Both the position numbers and the translations under genes were made by a program. From positions 18,053 through 82,052 of the IMG/VR virus record IMGVR_UViG_3300023179_000070: a stretch of DNA of 64,000 nucleotides; one strand, given 5' to 3'. This document shows positions 44,286-52,374 of the stretch, one piece after another. The notes under the pieces are model-generated. The model searched no databases, was not told where the DNA came from, and worked only from the letters and a program-made list of their open reading frames with translations. Source of the stretch: a virus. Numbering within the stretch: position 1 is the stretch's first letter; each line of letters opens with the position of its first letter.

Positions 44286-44879
44286 ATGAATATAAATATA
44301 GACGATAATACTTTAGTAAGAAATATACAAGAAAAAAATGATGAAGAATCATTAAAAATGCTTATAAATAAACATTCTGCACTTTGTAATTCTTTGTATA
44401 AAAAATACTCAAATCCTATGGTTACATCTGGAGTTCACGTACAAGATGTAATAGATCAAAAAGATTATATTGTATACAAATCTGCAATGTCTTTTGATCC
44501 TTGTAAAAATTCCAAATTCTCAACTTGGTTGTACAATCAAGTAAGATATCAATGCCTTAATTGCATGAATGAGAATAGTCATTATTTGACACTTGAAACT
44601 GATAAATTAAACTATTTAATAGAAAAAAATACTACTCCACAAAAAGAATATAAAAATATTAATGAATATATTTTTAATATCATAGAGTCATGCTCCGATA
44701 AAAGAGTAGAAAAAATATTCAAAATGAGATATTTAAATAATACAAATAAAAAAATGTCTTGGAATAAGATAGCTAAAAAATTAAAGATTAGTACTCAAAC
44801 TGCTATCAATATTCATAATAAAGCTATCAAACTATTAAAAACGAAAGTTGAGAGTAAAAATTCTTTTGACAAAATATAA
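44286..44879 (+). CDS. Sigma-70-family RNA polymerase sigma factor
   Basis: 197 aa. Region 2 is near residues 70-100 (MSFDPCKNSKFSTWLYNQVRYQ), with the F-STWLY block of group IV sigmas. Region 4 is a helix-turn-helix near residues 155-185 (SWNKIAKKLKISTQTAINIHNKAIKLL). It is small, as are phage late factors such as T4 gp55. It is the best candidate in the window to recognise the GTGTAA class B box. No anti-sigma gene is adjacent. Confidence 0.75.
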   Translation: MNINIDDNTLVRNIQEKNDEESLKMLINKHSALCNSLYKKYSNPMVTSGVHVQDVIDQKDYIVYKSAMSFDPCKNSKFSTWLYNQVRYQCLNCMNENSHYLTLETDKLNYLIEKNTTPQKEYKNINEYIFNIIESCSDKRVEKIFKMRYLNNTNKKMSWNKIAKKLKISTQTAINIHNKAIKLLKTKVESKNSFDKI

Positions 44880-44894
44880 TAAAGGAGATACAAT
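44866..44894 (+). promoter_or_regulatory. Class A promoter inside the sigma gene
   Basis: TTGACA (44866-44871), 17-bp spacer containing AAAGGAG, TACAAT (44889-44894), then 6 nt to ATG 44901. The SD-like AAAGGAG is upstream of the -10 box, so it would not be in the mRNA. Confidence 0.68.
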
Positions 44895-44900
44895 ATAAAA

Positions 44901-45206
44901 ATGAATAATACAAATCAAAATACAAATAAAAATCAAAATGAGCTAGGCGCTCTTTGGAAGAAGAAAAGTAAAACAGGAATGTCATTTCTATCTGGTTATA
45001 TTAATGACCATGATGGTCAAAGAATTGATGTTGTAGTTTTTGCTAATAGTAAAAAGACAAATGAAAAGGCTCCAGATTACAGACTATACGTTTCTAAGCC
45101 ACTAGATAGTCAAAATAAGACTACAGCTTCAGCTCCAGTAGTAAAAACTGCTCCAGCAAGGAAAGCTCAACCAGTTGTTCAAGAGGATGAAGATGACATC
45201 CTATGA
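44901..45206 (+). CDS. Small DUF736-like protein with acidic tip
   Basis: 101 aa. LGALWKKKSKTGMSFLSGYI, then VVVFANSKKTNEKAPDYRLY resemble DUF736-type and ssDNA-binding-like small proteins. The end (VVQEDEDDIL) is acidic with a hydrophobic last residue, as in the SSB tip. It could act in DNA replication; the function is inferred. The ATG and the promoter support the start. Confidence 0.5.
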   Translation: MNNTNQNTNKNQNELGALWKKKSKTGMSFLSGYINDHDGQRIDVVVFANSKKTNEKAPDYRLYVSKPLDSQNKTTASAPVVKTAPARKAQPVVQEDEDDIL

Positions 45207-46288
45207 GTTTAGCGTTTAACTTACCAATAAATTCAGTAAGTTTTGGTCAAGTATCTACATTAATTCTTAGAGAACTATATAATTCTAAGGTTAATGTAGA
45301 TATTTTACCTATGGGTAATATTGATTTATCTACTCAATCAGATTTAACTCAAGAATTCGCTAATTGGTTACAACAATCAATTAATTCTTCTCTTGAAACT
45401 TTTAATAGAAAGAATAAATTATTTAAATTATGGCATTTGAATGGTTCATTTGAAAGTTTTTCGAATGAACAAGTTTTACTTAGTTTTTATGAATTAGATC
45501 AACCAACAAAAATAGAATTAAATATTGTAAAAAATAATAATAAAGTTCTTTTTTCTTCAAGAGAAACAGTCGAACTATTCAATAGTCTTGGTTGTAATAA
45601 TGTAGAATATATTCCATTAGCATTTGATAAATATAATTTTAATAGAATAGAAAAAACATATTTTACAGATGATAGAATTGTTTTTAATCTAGTAGGTAAA
45701 CTAGAAAAAAGAAAACATCACCTTAAATTAATTAAACTTTGGGCTAATAAATTTGGTAATGATAAAAGATATGCACTTCAATGCTGTATTTTTAATCCAT
45801 TCATGAAACAAGAGGATCAAAATACTTTATTATCTCAAGTCTTAGAAGGTAAAAATTATTTCAATATAAATTTCTTACCATTCATGGGGCAAAATAAAAT
45901 TTACAATGATTATTTAAATAGTGCTAATGTAATTATTGGCATGAGTGGCGCAGAAGGATGGGGTTTACCAGAATTTCATTCTGTTGCTATGGGTAAATAT
46001 GGAATTATAATGAATGCTCATGGTTATAAATCTTGGGCAAATAAAAATAATAGTATTCTAGTAGAACCTAATTCTAAAATAGAAGCTTATGATGGAATAT
46101 TTTTTCCCAAAGGTGGACCTTTTAATCAAGGCAATATTTATGATTTTGATGGTAATGAATTTATCGCTGCCTGTGAAGAAGCTATAGAAAAGGTCAAAGA
46201 GAATAATACTAATAAAGAAGGTTTAAAACTTCAAGAAGAATTTACATCTGAAAAATTTGTTGAAAATATAATCTCTCATTTAAAATAA
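45203..46288 (+). CDS. Glycosyltransferase, GT-B type
   Basis: 361 aa. N-terminal half beta-rich (ETVELFNSLGCNNVEYIPLAF), then VFNLVGKLEKRKHHLKLI. Donor site MSGAEGWGLPEFHSVAMGKYGI near residue 250, with the E-x7-E type motif. C-terminal tail helical. Overlaps the previous gene by 4 nt. The sugar and acceptor are unknown; it is away from the main sugar cluster. Confidence 0.75.
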   Translation: MSLAFNLPINSVSFGQVSTLILRELYNSKVNVDILPMGNIDLSTQSDLTQEFANWLQQSINSSLETFNRKNKLFKLWHLNGSFESFSNEQVLLSFYELDQPTKIELNIVKNNNKVLFSSRETVELFNSLGCNNVEYIPLAFDKYNFNRIEKTYFTDDRIVFNLVGKLEKRKHHLKLIKLWANKFGNDKRYALQCCIFNPFMKQEDQNTLLSQVLEGKNYFNINFLPFMGQNKIYNDYLNSANVIIGMSGAEGWGLPEFHSVAMGKYGIIMNAHGYKSWANKNNSILVEPNSKIEAYDGIFFPKGGPFNQGNIYDFDGNEFIAACEEAIEKVKENNTNKEGLKLQEEFTSEKFVENIISHLK

Positions 46289-46642
46289 ATGCCATTGTAT
46301 ACTTATATCCATCCAGAAACTGAAGAAACAATAGATGTTGTGCAATCTGTGCATGATAAGCATATATTTATTGATAAAGATGGAATAGAATGGAAAAGAG
46401 TTTTTACAGTTCCAGAAGTTAATACACAAGGTACATTAAAAGCGGATGCAACAGATAAACAATTTGCAGAATATACAAAAAATCAAAAAGGTTCAATTGG
46501 TGATCTTTGGGATAGAAGTGCAGAGCTTTCTGAAAAAAGAAAAAAAATCTATGGTGGTCAAGATCCAGTAAAGAAAAAGTATTACCAAGATTGGAGCAAA
46601 AAAAGAAAAGGCAGAGTACACCCAAAAAAACATTCTGACTGA
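46289..46642 (+). CDS. FmdB-like protein lacking zinc cysteines
   Basis: 117 aa. Start MPLYTYIHPETEETIDVV has the FmdB beginning (MPxYxYxC), but the four zinc Cys are absent. The C-terminus is basic (KKRKGRVHPKKHSD). The gene starts right after the stop of the glycosyltransferase gene. A small DNA- or RNA-binding role is possible; not recognised in function. Confidence 0.55.
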   Translation: MPLYTYIHPETEETIDVVQSVHDKHIFIDKDGIEWKRVFTVPEVNTQGTLKADATDKQFAEYTKNQKGSIGDLWDRSAELSEKRKKIYGGQDPVKKKYYQDWSKKRKGRVHPKKHSD

Positions 46643-46686
46643 ATTGTTAATAAAGTTTAAAAATTTTCTTTCTTTAGTTTAAAAAA

Positions 46687-46719
46687 TAATGTAATATAGT
46701 TTTTGCGCTAGTTACATTA
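46687..46719. repeat. Inverted repeat at the nrdA start
   Basis: TAATGTAA (46687-46694) and TTACATTA (46712-46719) are perfectly complementary with a 17-base loop. The second arm ends on the first base of the nrdA ATG. It could be an operator or an RNA hairpin that controls translation of nrdA. Confidence 0.6.
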
Positions 46720-48980
46720 TGAATAAAAATACAAATGTTAAAAAAAGAAATGGTTCTACAGAAAAGTTTAATATAGAAAAAATAAACAAAGTAATTAACT
46801 GGGCAATTGATGGTTACAGTGGAGTTAGTTTAACAGATATTGAAATTAATGCTAAGATTAATATCCATGATGGAATTAATACAAAAGAAATTCATAACCT
46901 CTTAATTGAAAGCGCAGCTAATTTAATTTCCATAGAAAAACCAAATTATCAATATGTCGCAGCAAGATTATTAAACTACCAACTTAGAAAAGATGTTTGG
47001 AAAGGTAAACATGCTCCTAGATTATCAGAGTTTTTAAACCAAAATATTAAAAATAAAGTTTATGACTCAAGTATTTTGAATCACTATTCAGAAGATGAAA
47101 TAAATAAGATTGGAGAATTTATTGATCACGATAGAGATTTTATTTTTACTTATGCTGGAATCAAGCAGCTTTGTGATAAATATTTGATTAAGAATAGAAC
47201 TACTGGTCAAATTTACGAAACGCCTCAATTCGCTTATATCTTAATTTCAGCTTATGCTTTTGCAAAATATCCAGCAGAGACGAGACTTTCTTATGTCAGA
47301 AAATTTTATGATGCTATTAGTAAACATAAAATTAATCTTCCAACACCAGTAATGGCAGGAGTTAGAACATCTAGCAGAAATTATGCTAGTTGTTGCTTAA
47401 TTGGAGTAGATGATACAAAAGATAGCATTACAGCTAGTGCTACCGCTGTTAGTATGGCTACTGCTAATAGATGTGGAATTGGTATTGATGTAAGTAAAAT
47501 TAGAGCAATTGGTTCTCCTATTAAGAATGGAGAAGTTGTTCATACTGGTTTAATTCCATTTTTAAAAATCTATGAAAGTAGCGTAAAGGCTTGGCAACAA
47601 AATGGACTACGAGGTGGAAGTGCAACTTGTAATATTCAATGGTGGCATTATGAAATTGAAGATATTGTTGTATTAAAAAATAATGCAGGAACAGATGATA
47701 ATAGAGTTCGCAAACTTGATTATACAGTTGGAATGAGTAAATTATTCTATGATAGAGTATTAAAAGATGAAGATGTTACTCTATTTAATAATGCCGAAGT
47801 TCCAGAACTTTACGAAGCATGGGGAACTAAAGACTTTGATAAAGTATATAAAGAGTGTGAATCTAAAAAATTAAAGATTAAAAAGAAAATATCTGCTCGT
47901 AAATTATTTTCTCTTATTATTAAAGAAAGAGTTGAAACTGGTAGAATTTATATTCTAAATGTAGATCATGCAAACAATCACGGAGCATGGTTAGATAAAG
48001 TTACAATGAGTAATCTTTGTACAGAAGTTATTCATCCAACTATTCCATTAAATGATTATCACGATAAAGAAGGTGAAATTGGAATGTGTATTCTTTCGGC
48101 AGTAAATATGCTAGAAATAAAAAACTGGCAGGATCTTGAAAAGACTTGCGATCTTATCGTAAGATTTCTAGACGAAATTATTGAGCTTCAAGATTATTTT
48201 AATATTGCTGCTGAAAATTTTGCTAAAAAAAGAAGAAGCCTTGGAGTTGGAATTACAAATCTTGCGGCTTTCTTAGCAAAGAATGATATAAAATATAGTT
48301 CAGATAAATCACTATCTGTAGTTGATGAATGGATGGAGCATTTCCAATACTATCTATTAGAGAGTAGCGTTGAACTAGCTAAAGAAAAAGGTAAGTGTGA
48401 AAAATTTGATAGGACTAAATATGCTAAAGGTATTTTACCTATTGATACATATAAAGACAAAGTAGATGAAATAGTTAAAAGAAAGTTATCTCTTGATTGG
48501 GATAAATTAAGAAAAGACATTAAAGAATTTGGATTAAGGCATTCTACATTATCTTCTTGTATGCCTTGTGAGAGTAGTTCGGTAATTCAATGCTCAACAA
48601 ATGGAGTCGAACCTATTCGTAGCCTCATTACTTATAAAACTAGCAAAATGGGAAAACTTCCAGTTATGGTTCCAGGAATTGGAAAATATGATGAGAACTA
48701 TGAATTGGCATATGATCTAAAAGATAATACTGGATTACTTAAAATCAACGCAGTAATTCAAAAATATATTGACATGGCAATATCAACTAATGTATACTAT
48801 AATTATAGCCATTATGAAAATAATATTCTTCCAGATGCAAAAGTCATGAAAGAAATTATATATGCATATAGTCTTGGACTAATTAGTTTATATTATAATA
48901 ATACAGATGATGGAGATAAAGAACAATCCTTAAATCAAAAAGAAGACCGAGACTGCTCTAGTGGAGCGTGTAAATTATAA
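46719..48980 (+). CDS. nrdA: Ribonucleoside-diphosphate reductase, class I alpha subunit
   Basis: 753 aa. An ATP cone is at residues 5-95 (VKKRNGSTEKFNIEKINKV). Catalytic residues: YASCCLIGVDDT (first redox Cys), NLCTEVI (N-x-C-x-E, thiyl site), CILSAVNM (partner Cys), and TNVYYNY near the end (radical-transfer Tyr pair). The C-terminal CSSGACKL carries the Cys pair that re-reduces the site. It converts NDPs to dNDPs. It is next to nrdB, and an inverted repeat lies over its start. Confidence 0.94.
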   Translation: MNKNTNVKKRNGSTEKFNIEKINKVINWAIDGYSGVSLTDIEINAKINIHDGINTKEIHNLLIESAANLISIEKPNYQYVAARLLNYQLRKDVWKGKHAPRLSEFLNQNIKNKVYDSSILNHYSEDEINKIGEFIDHDRDFIFTYAGIKQLCDKYLIKNRTTGQIYETPQFAYILISAYAFAKYPAETRLSYVRKFYDAISKHKINLPTPVMAGVRTSSRNYASCCLIGVDDTKDSITASATAVSMATANRCGIGIDVSKIRAIGSPIKNGEVVHTGLIPFLKIYESSVKAWQQNGLRGGSATCNIQWWHYEIEDIVVLKNNAGTDDNRVRKLDYTVGMSKLFYDRVLKDEDVTLFNNAEVPELYEAWGTKDFDKVYKECESKKLKIKKKISARKLFSLIIKERVETGRIYILNVDHANNHGAWLDKVTMSNLCTEVIHPTIPLNDYHDKEGEIGMCILSAVNMLEIKNWQDLEKTCDLIVRFLDEIIELQDYFNIAAENFAKKRRSLGVGITNLAAFLAKNDIKYSSDKSLSVVDEWMEHFQYYLLESSVELAKEKGKCEKFDRTKYAKGILPIDTYKDKVDEIVKRKLSLDWDKLRKDIKEFGLRHSTLSSCMPCESSSVIQCSTNGVEPIRSLITYKTSKMGKLPVMVPGIGKYDENYELAYDLKDNTGLLKINAVIQKYIDMAISTNVYYNYSHYENNILPDAKVMKEIIYAYSLGLISLYYNNTDDGDKEQSLNQKEDRDCSSGACKL

Positions 48981-48983
48981 TCC

Positions 48984-50048
48984 ATGAAAACAGTTTTAAA
49001 CTTTAAAAATATAGACAGTACTAAACAGCCATTATTTCTTGGTGAAGATTTGAATCTTCAAAGATATGATCGTTTTAAATATCCTATATTTTTTGAATTA
49101 TTCAAAAAACAAAATGAAAATTTCTGGTGGCCTCATGAAATAGCTTTAGGAAAAGATCGTAGTGATTATAAAAACTTAACTGATACAGAAAGATTTGTAT
49201 TTGATAGTAATTTACGGTTCCAAACTCTTGGAGATAGTATGCTTTCTAGAAGTATTCATTCTCTTAAAGATTATGTAAGTAATCCAGAACTTGAAATTTG
49301 TATGAATACTTGGGCACAATTTGAGGGTATTCATAGTTATTCTTATTCTTATCTTTTAAATAATGTTTATCCAGATGCCACTAAATTCTTTGATAGTATT
49401 ATGGAAGATAAAGAGATTACAAGTCGCGCCGAATTGATTAGAAATAATTTTGATAAGATTCTCGGTGATGACGAAAAGAAAGATCCTAAACAAAAGATTT
49501 TTGATGCAATTCTTTCTATTAATGTAATGGAAGGTCTTGTATTTTATGTTTCTTTTGCTTGTTCTTTTTATTTTGGTTACAGAGGTAAGATGGAAGGTAA
49601 TTCTAAAATTATTAAATTTATTCAAAGAGATGAAGCATTACATTTTGCAGTTAGCCAAAATTTACTTAAAATTTTAAAAGAGGAAGATAAAGAAGGATTT
49701 ACTAGTATAGTTAAAAAAAGTGAAGATAAGATATACGCTTTTTATGAACAAGCAGCTAAAAATGAAAGTGAATGGTCTAAATATTTATTTAGTAGAGGTA
49801 GTCTGCTAGGTTTAAATGCAGAAGTATTAGATGGTTATTCTAAATGGCTATGTGATTCTAGGCTAAGAAGTCTTGGATATAAGAAGATTTTTAATCAAAA
49901 AGATAATCCTATATCTGGATGGTTAGATAGCTATCTAGATAGCAGTAAAGTGCAGGTAGCACCTCAAGAAACAGAGATATCTAGTTATAAAGTTGGAGCA
50001 AGGAAAACTGATATATCTGATGATGATTTTGGCGATTTAAAGTTATAA
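48984..50048 (+). CDS. nrdB: Ribonucleoside-diphosphate reductase, class I beta subunit
   Basis: 354 aa. Diiron ligands: EGIHSYSY (Glu, His and radical Tyr), then IQRDEALHFAVSQ (Glu and His). The first Glu-containing helix is NENFWWPHEIALGKD. The protein ends DDDFGDLKL, the beta-subunit tail that binds alpha. It makes the tyrosyl radical. It is 3 nt downstream of nrdA and convergent with the gene at 50043. Confidence 0.93.
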   Translation: MKTVLNFKNIDSTKQPLFLGEDLNLQRYDRFKYPIFFELFKKQNENFWWPHEIALGKDRSDYKNLTDTERFVFDSNLRFQTLGDSMLSRSIHSLKDYVSNPELEICMNTWAQFEGIHSYSYSYLLNNVYPDATKFFDSIMEDKEITSRAELIRNNFDKILGDDEKKDPKQKIFDAILSINVMEGLVFYVSFACSFYFGYRGKMEGNSKIIKFIQRDEALHFAVSQNLLKILKEEDKEGFTSIVKKSEDKIYAFYEQAAKNESEWSKYLFSRGSLLGLNAEVLDGYSKWLCDSRLRSLGYKKIFNQKDNPISGWLDSYLDSSKVQVAPQETEISSYKVGARKTDISDDDFGDLKL

Positions 50049-50531
50049 ATTAAAATTATAAACTGGTTCTTTCATAAGTGGATATTCTATTGTAAATCCT
50101 TTACTTTTTATTTTCTTTTCTAAACTTAAAGGTCTTCCAAGGTTTGTTTTAAAAGCGCAAATGCATTTTTTATTATTAAATCCATCTATAATTAAATCCA
50201 TATATTGTCCATATTCTTTTTTTAATTTATGCTCGTCTCTTAAAGATATACAATTTTTATTTTTTAAACATCCTACATTTACTGAATAAAGCCCTTTTGA
50301 TCCTAAACCTATATTTAAATTTAATTTAAAATCTATTTTTAAATTAGGATAGATTTTTAAAATTTCATTTTTAATAATATCTTCTTTGTTTTGTGGGCAT
50401 ACAATATCTAAATCGTTCCATCCAGTATCTGTTAAATATCCATTTAATATAAATTCTCTTACGTATCCACCAGCAATATAACCATCGTTATTAAAAATAA
50501 TATTTAAAATAAAATTATGATCAAAATACAT
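50043..50531 (-). CDS. Mini nucleotidyltransferase, paralogue A
   Basis: 162 aa. A minimal nucleotidyltransferase head: YIAGGYVREFIL (GG and VRE) near residue 17, then GWNDLDIVCPQN near residue 38, with D-x-D. This is the CCA-adding or poly(A)-polymerase head pattern without an RNA-binding domain. It is paired upstream with a 14-codon relic of the Cys-rich gene, as its paralogue at 52375 is paired with the intact gene. A tRNA-modifying, antitoxin-like or regulatory role is possible. Confidence 0.6.
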   Translation of the reverse strand: MYFDHNFILNIIFNNDGYIAGGYVREFILNGYLTDTGWNDLDIVCPQNKEDIIKNEILKIYPNLKIDFKLNLNIGLGSKGLYSVNVGCLKNKNCISLRDEHKLKKEYGQYMDLIIDGFNNKKCICAFKTNLGRPLSLEKKIKSKGFTIEYPLMKEPVYNFNL

Positions 50532-50585
50532 CTTATTAAGATAAAATTACTATCCATTTTGAAACTAAGAACGCTAGTGCCACAA

Positions 50586-50630
50586 TCATAACCAAGGATA
50601 ATCTGTATTAGATGTTAGAGCGCATGGCAT
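50586..50630 (-). pseudogene. Relic of the Cys-rich gene (14 codons)
   Basis: ATG at 50630, TGA at 50588-50586; the frame reads MPCALTSNTDYPWL. The first 12 codons are identical to those of the gene at 21561 (MPCALTSNTDYP), and a GTGTAT box lies 15 nt upstream. After that the copy stops and does not resemble the full gene. It is a copy of the start and promoter of the 21561 gene left next to paralogue A of the nucleotidyltransferase. Confidence 0.75.
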
Positions 50631-50658
50631 ATATAATATATACACCCTTTTCAAATAA

Positions 50659-50664
50659 GTGTAA
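50659..50664 (+). promoter_or_regulatory. Class B GTGTAA box
   Basis: GTGTAA lies 14 nt upstream of GTG 50673. Confidence 0.6.
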
Positions 50665-50672
50665 TTATATAC

Positions 50673-51005
50673 GTGAATTTAGATATTACATTATTATTTA
50701 ATATAGTTTTAGGATCATTATCCTTTTTAGGTGGATGGTTATTTACTAGAGTATTTTCACTATTTGATAAACAAGAAAAATTAGTTAAAGATATTAATGA
50801 TAAGACTTTTAGTGATTTTATTACTTTAAGAAAAGAAATGGAATTAGAAGGAAGAAAACATCAACAAGAAATAGCAGATTTAGCATTAAAAATAAGTACA
50901 ACTTACGTTACTAAAGAATCTTTTGATGATTATTTTGATAGAATAGAACAAAAATTAGATCGCAATTTTGATATAATACAGCAACATTTAATAAATAAAA
51001 AATAA
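50673..51005 (+). CDS. Small membrane-anchored coiled-coil protein
   Basis: 110 aa from a GTG at 50673. One membrane helix at residues 5-28 (LLFNIVLGSLSFLGGWLFTRVF), then a charged coiled coil (KLVKDINDKTFSDFITLRKEM, then DRIEQKLDRNFDII). The layout is that of small phage lysis-associated or virion-associated membrane proteins such as spanin-like or holin-like ones. The class B box supports the GTG start. Confidence 0.55.
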   Translation: MNLDITLLFNIVLGSLSFLGGWLFTRVFSLFDKQEKLVKDINDKTFSDFITLRKEMELEGRKHQQEIADLALKISTTYVTKESFDDYFDRIEQKLDRNFDIIQQHLINKK

Positions 51006-51007
51006 TC

Positions 51008-51036
51008 TTTACATTATTTTAATATATCAGTATTAT
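51008..51036 (+). promoter_or_regulatory. Class A promoter for the purA-like gene
   Basis: TTTACA (51008-51013), 17-bp spacer, TATTAT (51031-51036), then 7 nt to ATG 51044. Confidence 0.62.
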
Positions 51037-51043
51037 ACTACTG

Positions 51044-52036
51044 ATGGTTAATCATATAGATATTATATTTGGTTTAGCTTGGGGAGACGAAGGAAAGGGC
51101 AAAATAAGTAATGCTATTAGCAAAAATTATGATATTATTTGTCGTTGGAATGGTGGGCCAAATGCAGGTCATACAGTCTATATTAATGATAAAAAATATA
51201 AAACTCATATTATTCCTTGTGGAGTATTTCAAAATAAGCTTAGCATCATTGGTCCAAATTGTGTTATCAATATTGATAAATTTTTTGATGAAATAGATTA
51301 TCTTAAAAGAGAAGGATTTGATACTTCTTTAATTAAAGTAAGTCCAAAAGCACATATTATTACTGAAAGACATATTCAATATGATCTTAAATTTTTAAAA
51401 CCAAAATTAGGTACAACTGGACAGGGAATTGCACCAGCATATGCAGATAAAGCCCTAAGAATAGGTAAATTAGCAGGAAATTATTTAGATAAACAATATA
51501 TTTGGAATGGCGAACTCTATGGTAATATTCTATGTGAAGGCGCACAAAGTTTTTGGTTAGATTTAAATTATGGAGATTATCCTTATGTTACAAGTAGTGA
51601 AACTTTGCCTTATTCTGCTTGTTCATTAGGTTTTAGTCCTAAAAAAATTAGAGATATTATTGGTGTAGCTAAAATTTATGATACAAAAAGTGGAGTAGAT
51701 CCATTATTTCCAGAATCACTTTGGCAAGATGATGAATTAAATATGCTAATAGAAATTGGTCAAGAGTTTGGTTCTACAACTGGTAGAAAAAGGATAGTTA
51801 ATTGGCTAAATTTAAATAAACTAATAGACGCAATTAAAATTTCTGGAGTCAATAAATTAATAATAAATAAATGCGATATTCTTGAAAAAATACATACTTA
51901 TAAATTATTCCAAAATAATAATCTTTATAAATTTAACACATTACAAGCAATGGAATCTTTTATAAGATCTCAAATAAATCACATATTAAATGAGTATATT
52001 GAAATAATTTTCTCTGGAAATAAATCTTTAATTTAA
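51044..52036 (+). CDS. Adenylosuccinate synthetase-like (PurA/PurZ0-like)
   Basis: 330 aa, about 100 residues shorter than PurA of cells. WGDEGKGK near residue 12 keeps the catalytic Asp (PurZ of Z-genome phages has Ser here). NAGHTVYI is the IMP-site His loop; GTTGQGIAPAYADKA the IMP loop; CEGAQSFWLDLNYGDYPYVTSS and FGSTTGRKRIVNWL the GTP-side loops. It would make adenylosuccinate from IMP, aspartate and GTP. The shortening and the variant STRVG-like loop (DTKSGVD) are unusual, so a change of substrate toward dGMP cannot be excluded. Confidence 0.82.
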   Translation: MVNHIDIIFGLAWGDEGKGKISNAISKNYDIICRWNGGPNAGHTVYINDKKYKTHIIPCGVFQNKLSIIGPNCVINIDKFFDEIDYLKREGFDTSLIKVSPKAHIITERHIQYDLKFLKPKLGTTGQGIAPAYADKALRIGKLAGNYLDKQYIWNGELYGNILCEGAQSFWLDLNYGDYPYVTSSETLPYSACSLGFSPKKIRDIIGVAKIYDTKSGVDPLFPESLWQDDELNMLIEIGQEFGSTTGRKRIVNWLNLNKLIDAIKISGVNKLIINKCDILEKIHTYKLFQNNNLYKFNTLQAMESFIRSQINHILNEYIEIIFSGNKSLI

Positions 52037-52038
52037 TA

Positions 52039-52044
52039 GTGTAA
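52039..52044 (+). promoter_or_regulatory. Class B GTGTAA box
   Basis: GTGTAA lies 14 nt upstream of GTG 52053. Confidence 0.58.
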
Positions 52045-52052
52045 ACTATTAC

Positions 52053-52268
52053 GTGAGTAATCTAAGCGAAGCATTGGCTATTTGTTCTGAATTTGCAGAT
52101 GAATATGGTATAGATTCTAAAGATAATAACAAAATTATAGTTTATATGAAAAGTGAATATATTAATGAATTAAAGAAAATGCTTGAAAATAAAAATTATA
52201 AATTAAAATCATTTCAAGTATATGGTGATGAAGCAATAGTTTATTTTATTCCAAAAAAGAGAAAATAA
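52053..52268 (+). CDS. Small hypothetical protein
   Basis: 71 aa from a GTG at 52053, set by the class B box. A short helix-beta pattern (SEALAICSEFADEYGI, then KIIVYMKSEYINELKKML) and a basic end (IPKKRK). Not recognised. Confidence 0.48.
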   Translation: MSNLSEALAICSEFADEYGIDSKDNNKIIVYMKSEYINELKKMLENKNYKLKSFQVYGDEAIVYFIPKKRK

Positions 52269-52269
52269 G

Positions 52270-52341
52270 AGCCAGAAATCGGATTCGAACCGATGACCTA
52301 CGGTTTACAAAACCGTTGCACTACCGCTGTGCTATTCTGGC
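52270..52341 (-). tRNA. tRNA-Thr (UGU)
   Basis: 72 nt. Acceptor GCCAGAA (52341-52335) with TTCTGGC (52277-52271), D stem GCAC/GTGC, anticodon stem ACGGT/ACCGT with loop TTTGTAA (anticodon at 52309-52307), T arm ATCGG/CCGAT with loop TTCGAAT. The discriminator is U rather than the usual A. CCA is not encoded. Decodes ACA, common in AT-rich genes. Confidence 0.9.
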
Positions 52342-52374
52342 TTATTTTTATTATATCTAATATATGATAGATAA

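Noticed and set aside
44881-44887. AAAGGAG as ribosome-binding site for the gene at 44901
   Set aside because: It lies 13 nt from the ATG and within the spacer of a class A promoter, upstream of the -10 box, so it should not be transcribed.
46640-46642. TGA recoding
   Set aside because: Several well-defined genes end at TGA, and ATGA overlaps are common, so TGA is a normal stop here.
51044-52036. Straight PurZ (Z-genome) assignment
   Set aside because: The diagnostic Asp-to-Ser change is absent; WGDEGKGK keeps the Asp. Reported as an open question instead.
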